In this document: positions 56,075 to 64,000 of the stretch, piece after piece | Layout of the letters: each line of letters starts with the position of its first letter | How positions within the stretch are numbered: position 1 is the stretch's first letter | Assembly: GCA_036924285.1 (NCBI GenBank) | Contig: JAYKYS010000002.1 | Location: 5,208,001 to 5,272,000 of the forward strand | DNA from: Asterella californica | Lineage: Eukaryota > Streptophyta > Marchantiopsida > Marchantiales > Aytoniaceae | DNA length: 64,000 bases | Reading direction: 5' to 3' | The notes under the pieces: model-generated | Told to the model about the DNA's origin: nothing | The model's database searches: none | The model's input: the letters and a program-made list of their open reading frames with translations, nothing else | Program-made: the position numbers and the translations under genes

Positions 56075-56507
56075 TATGCATGCAGAGTGTACTTCTGCCC
56101 GAGGAGAAAAAGATAGACGTTTAAACATGGAACAAAATATCCATCAGCAATCGGTTAAATTATTTCAATAAGAATTCTATGCAAAATTCAGAGTTACTGA
56201 GAAGCGTGGTGCTCGATTATATGCCTAAATACTGTTTAGATTGTGATAAAAACATTTAAATTTAATTATTATATCCATCTGGTTATTTTGATTACACATG
56301 GTCATTTGAGTTACACAAAACTCATAAGTGACACATGCAAACAGAAAAGTTTTACAGACAGAACTTTTTTGATACAAAGATATGTGTCTTCAACAAGTTA
56401 AGATTTTGTAATTTATAATTCAACTTTTTAAGAAAAATAAAAATAAAAGTAAAAACTTTGTATATATTCTCTTTTTCTAAAATTTGAAAAAGGTGAATAA
56501 TATGCAA
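56075..56507. repeat. Hairpin repeat family, longer unit
   Basis: Starts AATAAATATGCATGCAG and ends GGTGAATAATATGCA. The first stem (about 56410-56450) is degenerate. The second is CTCTTTTTCTAAAATTTGAAAAAGGTG (CTTTTTC / GAAAAAG). Interior blocks match those of 42030-42480 in order. Confidence 0.5.
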
Positions 56508-57435
56508 CGAAGTCATATTTCCTTGAATATTATGATTTCCTTGCATTTATCGTCATTGTAGTGAATACGGGGAAAGTGATGTTCTTCTTGTGAGGAAATA
56601 AATGTCAGATATTTAGGGTCCAGTCTAAGAGCATCTCCATTGCAGGTCTTTAAAGGCTCTTCTAACTAGTTAAAGGAAAAGCTTTCCACCGCTGATCTTT
56701 ATATATGTATTTTTAATACACATTATATAAATATAAATATAAATATATTTATATTTATATCGGATCAGACCGTTTGAGTTAAAATTTCAATAGAACCTCT
56801 TTAACTTCGAATAAGGCCGTTTGAGGAACGATTTTGGGGTACTTTCGAACAAGTTTTGAGTTTCTAATACTCAGAGTTTTTTAAAACATCTCCACCCTTA
56901 GAGCGATAAATATGGACGACTTTAGTTTACAGACTAAGACTCGTTATCTTTTATAGATTAACAGTGAAGGGTGTTTATTTTTAAGGGAGAGACTTTCCCA
57001 CCGGAGTCTTTGAATGGATCTCTAAAGAATATCGGAAACTTAGATTTTGTGAACAGTTAACAAAAACTGTTCTCCAAAAGTTCTTATTCGGAGCAAACAG
57101 GTGTGTTTATTGGAACTTTAAGTTAGGGAAGCAATAGTTTTAGGGAATGCTGTAAATAAAAACTAGTATAAAGATAACAGCAGGAAGTTTTAAGAGAATT
57201 CTATTAACTTGCCCCTTAACCGGTTGGAGTAGTTGTTAAACCTCGAGTTTGAGTATAAAAGCACGATGTGTTTCGAGTCTGAATATTTTTTTCTCTTTTG
57301 CTTAAAATACCTTGAAATCTCCCTCTTCACATTTTTCTGTAAATATTCATTAGTTTGTTTCGAGATGAATCATAACTTGTAGCTTTAAGTTGATTCTTTA
57401 TTTCATAGATTCTAAGTTGGGATGAAGAAGTAGTC
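56508..57435. other. No gene recognised
   Basis: AT-rich; a short (ATATAA)n-like run at about 56720-56760. No repeats of note beyond this. Confidence 0.45.
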
Positions 57436-57623
57436 TGTTGGAATTAGACCGTATTAGTGAGAACTTAAGTACAACAACTAGTTCAGAATATTTGGGCTTG
57501 TATCAAAGTACAAATACTTGGCTTACGGACCTCCTATCTTATTATTCAATAAACATTTAGTTCGCACATACTTGCTCTCTCTTGTATCGATTCTCTCTCT
57601 CTTTTTTATATGGTATCAGAGTT
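57436..57623 (+). repeat. Old copia-type LTR remnant with primer-binding site
   Basis: TGTTGGAATTAG at 57436 opens like a copia LTR. The stretch ends after a TC-rich run at 57610 and is followed directly by TGGTATCAGAG (57611-57621), the initiator-Met primer-binding site. The LTR would be 175 bp; its last bases read TATA instead of CA. The interior downstream is decayed and no partner LTR was found. Confidence 0.5.
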
Positions 57624-57704
57624 TCAGGTTGAACACAATAACGTAAGCTTCAAGTACATCCTAGGCATAGGTGAAGTAGCAATCAGGGGACATCTGGATA
57701 ATAT

Positions 57705-57768
57705 TGATATTCATAATTAATGATATTCATAATTAATGATATTCATAATTAATGATATTCATAATTAA
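57705..57768. repeat. Four perfect copies of a 16-bp tandem unit
   Basis: TGATATTCATAATTAA repeated four times without mismatch, inside the downstream part of the copia remnant. Confidence 0.9.
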
Positions 57769-60700
57769 AATATCATAATTATATATTTTGTTTCTCTAGT
57801 TCAGATTTTTCAGTGATTTAGAGTTTAAGTTTTCCTAAAAATGTTTCCAAAGACTAATTTGTATCTTCAACTATTCACAGATGATATTGGTTTTTTGGTA
57901 CTTCTGGTTTGAACATTTAAGGAATTATTTGAACTTTTTAAAGGACTTTAGAGATTTCATAAAAGGTTTAGGACTTTTCGTAGAAGACTTTGGACATTTC
58001 AAAACGTATTTTAGATTTTTCTTTTTTCTTTTTAAGATTATTAACATTTGAAAATTGGAATGTGAAATGTCCAATTTTATTGAATACATTGATATTAAAC
58101 ATCTTGTCTAAATCTCCGATGAGACCTCTAATATCTTACCGACGAACTTAAGCGTAAGAAAGATACTCGACAAGTACATTTGGAATTGAAGTTATCAAAA
58201 ATATCACATTGGGTTTATCACAAAAAGAACCCTTGCTCTCGGATTTTGGACCGTGGATCTTAGGTAGGCATGTCAATCTGGTAGACAGAACCAGAACTAA
58301 AGGTGCTCGACTTCTGATTCTGCCATAATATGACATGTGTTTCGCAATCACTAGTCTACAATTGTGCAACATACCTATGAGGCCGTCGAGCTTGCCAATG
58401 ATATGGAAAATCAAGGAGAGATTGAATCCTCATATCATCCAGTTCAAAGTTGACGAGTTAACAACAAAGGGTTCCATACTGATCTCTCTCTCGACGATGG
58501 ATAATATCCACAACCGACTTACGTTCAGTATCCACCTATGACACACAAACATAGAGGAAAAACACCAGTTCGCTTACATCAAATTTTTGATCACTTGCGA
58601 TTTGAGGACGTTCTTGGTGATCGGTGGATCAAGCTCATTTTTTCTGGTGTCGACGAGATCAAGGAGTCTTCACCTACGCAAAGGAAAAGACTGTAATTGG
58701 ATTGGGTTGTTGGTTTGAGCAAGATGAGTGGATTTGAGCTGCAGGGGTCGATTTACGTCAATTTTTTGCGTTTTCTGATCAAATTTCTCAGTGTGGTTTC
58801 ATAAGGAGAATTCCATATGACTTGTTTGGTGTCTAGTTGGGTTCAAGGTTGTCGGATCTATCTACTAAGGAAGACGGATCATACATTGGATGATTCGTTT
58901 GGGTAGTGTGCGGAGATTGAGACTATAAGGAGGAGGTTTTAGGATTTTTCGTCACCTACGATTGAAAATTGTTCATATCTTGGATGTTGGATGTCGGATC
59001 TTAAGGTTCTTGGAGCCGAGGACACTCCTCACACGATCACAACGTTCAATAAATCATATGTTGTAGACTACAAATTGAAGTCAAATGTAAAATTAATAAT
59101 AGTTATTCAGGATGACTATCCGGGAGGATATATGTAAATCAGGATATCACTTGATTAAGTGATCGTTCCCATACCGAGCTTAAATCAATATGGAAGGTGG
59201 AAGAAGTCTGTGTAGAATTTAGAAATATATCTACAGCTGATACAATAACTCGGACAAGAAACAACATAGTTTAATATCGTATCATCATGATTTTCGTACG
59301 TGAAGTTTTTCAGGATTACACAAGGTATATGATTGTGGAGATATCATGTGGGAGTGAGAGAGAAAAAAGACACAGACAATCATGAGAACGAGATAAGATA
59401 TTATATCTAAACTTTTCTTTATATACACATTCCGCTATGTATTGCAAAAATGAGGTGAGCAAACTAGAACAGTATCTAGTCTTGACTCAAGTCCCTAAAT
59501 CCAATCTTTGGACAAGAATTGTCGAAGCGTAACTAGAAGCAAGGGAAACATCTCTTCACTAACAATTAGCTTTACAACATCGTTTCGCTACCTAAACCTA
59601 TGAACAACAGCAGTATCCGTAACAACGCCACTGCATCATCCAAATAGTCTGATCACCCTAACCCAAATGAGGGTCGAGAGTGCAGCTCACGTAACCAACA
59701 ATACACAAATCGTAACTCATATCCAAATCCAAAACTCGTGAAGTCTCCACCACCCACTATATCACTAGCTCAAATGGGCAGATCGCTCTAACCCAATGAG
59801 GTCATGAACGCAACCCACGTAGCTAGCCATATAGCTAAAATCGTCTCAAACGAAAGACACACACAACTCGAAGTAAAGAAGCCAAAAAATGCAGATCTGG
59901 GGATCTTTTTCTTTCATTCAATGATCTTCAATAATTGATAGAGTCCTTTCTCTTGGGTCGATCTTGAGTCTTGAGTCTTACATCTCGCTTGTTCTTATAA
60001 TGCTGCTGCGTTTATCAAGCATCACAATCCTGATTGGATTTCGTGATCTATGTCTTTGGCACATACTGATTCTAAGTTATATAGAGCTCTTCAGAAAAAA
60101 AGCTTTTCACCTGCTAAAGAGTTCTCACTCTTGAATTTAAAATTAGAGAGTTTTTGGAAGTATTATTGTGATATTCTTACTCATCTTCTCGAGATCCAAG
60201 ACATAGAGCCCAATAGTTGTGGAAATATGCTATCTCATTAAGATTCTAAGGGTATGTGATTTGAGATATGGTGACAATTATAAAGCGCATTAGAGTATTT
60301 AATGAAAGTGCAAGGGAAATTTATCGATACTATCATCGAGAGAGCATACACATTTTCGTACATGTTCTGTTATATTTTCAAATTAAATGAAAGGGTATGG
60401 TGCTCCACTCAGCTTGATTACTGTAAAACGGGGCGAACTCTCTTATCTCTCAATGATCGAGATATAAGAAATAAAGAGATGGACTACAGATGAAACACGT
60501 CATCTTACCAATCACTATTATCCAAGGGACTCACGTTCAAGCTGAATTAATACTACTTTCAAACTTAAATGACGATATCAAACATTTCATCTATCGGTAT
60601 CAGAGTACTTCGAGAGTTCAGCATATTAGATTTGTCAGAGCTGGTTCTCATCTTGTACATAAAGAGCTTACTTATGCGGGAACATAATCTTCAAAATAAT

Positions 60701-61093
60701 GCTTTAAATCAAAAGCTCTTCATGAGTTTTACCTTTTATAATTCACCTCAAATCAAACTGATTACAACTGATTGAGAAATGTAAACATGGAGTTTCAAGG
60801 TTTCTTGGAACCAGTTTGAAAGAGGATATTCTTTACAACGTAAAGTTCACGGTTAGAAAAAGAAATTAGTCCTTTTATGGTTTTTATACCTGCATGGGGG
60901 TTTTAATAGAAAAATTTAATTGACTGTAACTCAAATACGTTTAAAGTGCAACATTATCAGTATGAGAAAAATGCATGTGAACCACCAACCATTTATCTAT
61001 ACGAAAAGTTTAATTTAAAATAATTTTACAACAGATTACCAGCCCAGATTATCTTTTATTTGTCTGAATGTAGTGTTTTTACATCATTATAAC
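57769..61093. other. No gene recognised; probably decayed retroelement interior
   Basis: Over 3 kb without a supported gene. The first part may be the interior of the element whose LTR remnant is at 57436, but no domain motif could be read. ORFs under 90 codons only. Confidence 0.45.
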
Positions 61094-61219
61094 CTTGTTA
61101 TTACCTGCTGTTGCAAGTCAAAAGTGCGGTCAAATAACACAAGGTCACGTAACACCAAGTTAAGGGAGGTGGGGTCAAGTCAGAGAGACGTATTAGAGGT
61201 GTGGTCAAATAAATCTCTG
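61094..61219. repeat. MITE family 1, right end only
   Basis: GTTGCAAGTCAAAAGTGCGG, CAAATAAC, GGTGGGGTCAAGTCAGAGAG, CGTATTAGAGGTGTGGTCAA and ATAAATCTCTG match the right ends at 21200-21324 and 63500-63597 in order. Left end not found; 61008-61025 (AAAGTTTAATTTAAAATAA) may be interior. Confidence 0.55.
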
Positions 61220-62121
61220 ATTTAATAGTCTAGTATTACAAATCCAGGTGCACTCGGAGAAAGTTAGAAGAATCTGATGATCTCTTTCAAGTTAGAATTC
61301 AACCTCAACTAGTACTGTTCTGGTGTGAGAACTTAACGGAGTTCGAAGTTATGGACTTCAAGTGTCAAGGTAAATCCTGATACAAATATTAAGTAAACTG
61401 TACATGAATCTGCGCCGGAAAGACTTCCACTTATACTGTCAAATTGCTATTCAGTAGCAACTGGTGCTCATTATCAGCCGCAGTCAGCGTTCCAGAAGTC
61501 GGCAGAAGATCTCGGTATTTTCAGCAAAACAGCACACTGTCAAGCGCTGTGCAGCCAACTAGAACTGTATCCAGTGAGAGAGACAAGTTGAACCTACAAG
61601 TTAAGTGCTTGAATTAAGTGTGTTGGGAATGCAGAACCAGGTGACAGCTGACTTGGGCAGAATAATTAGTGTCAGTCGTGTCTCATGCACGCATCAGGGT
61701 AAGATGAAATATGTGCAGAAGCTAGGTGTTTGTGAATCGCTACAGCGAGATCACGAGTTACGTGAAAAAGGTTTTAGTTATGTACTCTTCGAGCCTTAGA
61801 TCTACAACTGGAACGTGAGGAGCTGCAGGAACTGCCAGAAGCAATGCGCTAGTTAGCAAGTGAAGCACGTATAGCGTGACAGTGCAGAAACGAAGCACGT
61901 AGCTCCCTACTATAAAGGACGAAATCCGACCGATAATCAGCATCAGTCTTCAAGTCCTTCAGTAGCTGCAGCTACTCAAGTATTGTATCTCCTGAGTAAG
62001 ATTGAGCAACTTGAAGACTGGGAATTAGCTGCTCGCAAAATTAAAAGCATTCTTCTGCTAGCAAGTCGTAGTTTGGATGTGAAACATAGACACTCATCCA
62101 AGCTAGTGATTAAGTAGATCG

Positions 62122-62130
62122 ATATATATT
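62122..62130 (+). promoter_or_regulatory. Likely TATA box of the peroxidase gene
   Basis: ATATATATT lies 52 bp upstream of the ATG at 62182, leaving room for a 5' UTR of about 20-25 nt. Confidence 0.45.
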
Positions 62131-62181
62131 CTGGGCCCATATATCCAGTGCCACGACTTTTGAACGATACCATCGAAAATT

Positions 62182-64000
62182 ATGGCTTCGACATGGATGC
62201 TTTGGACGATTGGAGCTCTGATCATGCTGGCAAGCTCAGTTAACGCCCAGCTTTCAACCACATTTTACAACTCTAGCTGCCCCAATGCCACAGCCAGGAT
62301 AGATGAGCTCATTCGAGGACATATAAGGAGAAACAGGACGCTGGCTCCGGCTCTGCTTCGCTTGCACTTCCACGACTGCTTCGTTCGGGTATGTATGTAG
62401 TATTCAGAACAGCTCGATCGATCTTAGACTAGATCTGTACGTTGAGTCCGTCTCAGAACACTCAGCTGTTCGATTAGTTTTCTCTCCTTAGCAGTAATTA
62501 ACCGTAACTCGAGTTATACTGACGTACAGCTGTCTGTCTCCGTGTTACATGCAGGGTTGCGACGGATCAGTTTTACTGGAAAGTCCTCGGGGCGGTCAAG
62601 GGGAGAAGGAGGGGCTAGGTAACGTAGACTCGCTAAGGGGGTTTGATGTCATAGACGACGTGAAGTCGAAGATCGAAGCTCTATGCCCAGGCGTGGTGTC
62701 GTGCGCTGACATTCTTGCTCTTTCAGCCCGAGACGCGATGCGAGCAGTAAGCGTCGCTAGCTACGTCATGAATTCTTCCAACTACGTATACAAATTAAGA
62801 AGTTTTTATCTCGTCTATTTAAGCTAATTAAACTTTTGCTTGCATGGAACCAGATGCTGGCCGCCGCAGCCAGTAGTGAGCTCTAACTAGATTTCAGTTG
62901 GGTTCGAAGTGGAAGTTGTACCTACTGTAGTTACTTGATGACTACGTTACTTTAACTTAACTGTGTATGAATGACTTGTACGTACGTAGTTCGGAGGTAT
63001 TACGTGGTCAGTGCCAGTGGGACGAAGAGATGGAAGCGTGACATCCGCAGCTGAAGCGAACAGAGATCTACCACCGCCGTTTGCAAACTTCACCACTTTG
63101 TCCAATCTGTTCGCCAGCAAGGGCCTGACGAATAAGGACATGGTCATTCTTTCAGGTATGTCGTCCCCAGGGCCTGCCGTCTTGCGACTTAGCGAGTCCC
63201 AGCTTCTGTATTATGCTCGTGATGATTACCAGAAATTTACTTTACCCCACCCTTAACACGTTTGTAAAACTTTACTCCACCTCTTTTAATTTTGCATTAC
63301 TTGATAATATCTTTGATTGTTTATAAATAGATCAAAATGTAATTTCATCAGAATGCAAGAATTGCATGTTAACAGTAAGTCATATATTTACACGAGAAGT
63401 TTAATTTAAAAAACTTTTTTAAATAGTTTAGTTATATTATTTTCTCTTTATTTTAGTATAATATAAGTAAACTTTTTAAACAATAAAATTCCTAAACCCG
63501 CGGTTGCCCGTCAAGGGTGCGATCAAATAACGAAAAGTGAAGAGAGGTGAGGTCAAGTCACACAAACGCATTAGAGGTGGAGTGAAGTAAATTTCTGTGA
63601 CCACTGAAAGATCTCTTTCAGTAGAACATCTCCGGATGAATGCGTTCTGATCCTGACTCCGTTCTGAGATGATCATGAGAACAGGTGCCCATACCGTTGG
63701 ATTCACACGGTGCGCTACCATGCAAGCTCGTCTGTACAGCTTCTCTGCAGCAAACCCCACGGATCCGTCGATTGATCCCGCGTTTGCTGCGGTTCTAAAG
63801 AGGCAGTGCCCACAAGGTGACAACACCACGCTGATCAGGAATGACCAGACGAAGCCGAAGGACACTTGGGACTTCAACTACTACTCCAACATTCTCCGGA
63901 GCAAAACCATTCTCATCTCCGACGATGCCCTCAAGAGAGATCCAGCAGCTCGCAAAATTATACTTACTCAGAACAAACCTCGATCACCTTTCAATCAAGA
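62182..64000 (+). CDS. Class III (secretory) peroxidase, 4 exons visible, 3' end beyond window
   Basis: Exons: 62182-62388, 62555-62746, 62990-63155, 63685 to past 64000. Donors are GTATGT, GTAAGC and GTATGT; acceptors are TGCAG, CGTAG and AACAG. These are the classic three peroxidase intron positions (after HFHDCFVR, after the ARDA region, and within LSG-AHT). Residues 1-22 are a signal peptide, so the mature protein starts QLSTTFY and should be secreted to the wall or vacuole. Seen: distal Arg60 and His64 in LLRLHFHDCF, Cys33 and Cys66, GCDGS (Cys71, Ca site), VPVGRRDG, proximal haem His191 in GAHTVG. About 293 residues are visible against a usual 310-350, so only the C-terminus is missing. 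The family oxidises phenolics and other donors with hydrogen peroxide (lignin-like and wall chemistry, H2O2 control). Substrate cannot be told. Intron 3 carries a MITE. Confidence 0.93.
63230..63597. mobile_element. MITE family 1, complete copy inside peroxidase intron 3
   Basis: CAGAAATTTACTTTACCCC at the left and AGTGAAGTAAATTTCTG at the right, with imperfect inverted repeats continuing inward (CACGTTTGT / AAACGCATTAG). It is 368 bp, close to the 358 bp of 20967-21324, with shared interior blocks. No clear target duplication could be read. It makes up most of the 529-bp intron and leaves both splice sites intact. Confidence 0.7.

Noticed and set aside
1..64000. CRISPR arrays or prokaryotic operons
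   Set aside because: The tandem repeats seen (57705-57768, 53008-53045) have no spacers, and the genes are spliced eukaryotic genes.

Overview
This is a nuclear genome window from a land plant. It contains spliced genes with GT-AG introns, a class III peroxidase with the classic intron positions, nuclear-encoded proteins with plastid and thylakoid-lumen targeting peptides, and both Ty1/copia and Ty3/gypsy LTR retrotransposons primed by initiator-Met tRNA. Introns are short (about 125-530 bp, with one of 1.2 kb), and genes are sparse among decayed repeats. I lean towards a bryophyte such as a liverwort, but the sequence alone does not settle the species.

Layout. 1-1094 is the 3' end of a gypsy-type pol (integrase), open at the left edge, followed by a putative long LTR or flank. 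A complete, young Ty1/copia element lies at 3364-8667 (+): 230-bp LTRs with 2 differences, 5-bp target duplication ACCTA, one uninterrupted 1428-codon gag-pol. 8673-21714 is gene-poor and carries decayed repeats, MITEs, tRNA-like/SINE-like pieces and a relic copia RT. A complete, very young Ty3/gypsy chromovirus lies at 21720-28886 (-): two 966-bp LTRs that read as identical, target duplication CCGAG, and Gag and Pol in one frame split by a single UGA. 28892-31479 holds a reverse-oriented SINE-like copy and a perfect 19-bp hairpin.

The most interesting region is 31480-38804 (-). Two neighbouring genes start with the same two-exon targeting cassette: a stromal transit peptide exon, a phase-0 intron after Ser-Glu, then an Ala-rich lumenal signal ending GQALA. 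The downstream gene (2 exons, 199 aa) encodes a Lys/Glu then Pro-rich small protein. The upstream gene (9 exons, 704 aa) encodes an LEA-like repeat protein in which repeats correspond to exons. All its exons are multiples of three and all junctions are phase 0, and two exons are fresh duplicates. Together they look like a small family of predicted thylakoid-lumen proteins that grows by exon duplication. I know no described system of this kind; the function (perhaps desiccation or membrane protection) is inference.

39000-53590 is again gene-poor, with members of at least three dispersed short repeat families and a minisatellite. A single-exon CorA-like membrane protein gene (600 aa, GIN in place of GMN) is at 53592-55394 (+). 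After another repeat-rich stretch with an old copia LTR remnant, the window ends inside a class III peroxidase gene (62182 to beyond 64000, +) whose third intron carries a MITE.
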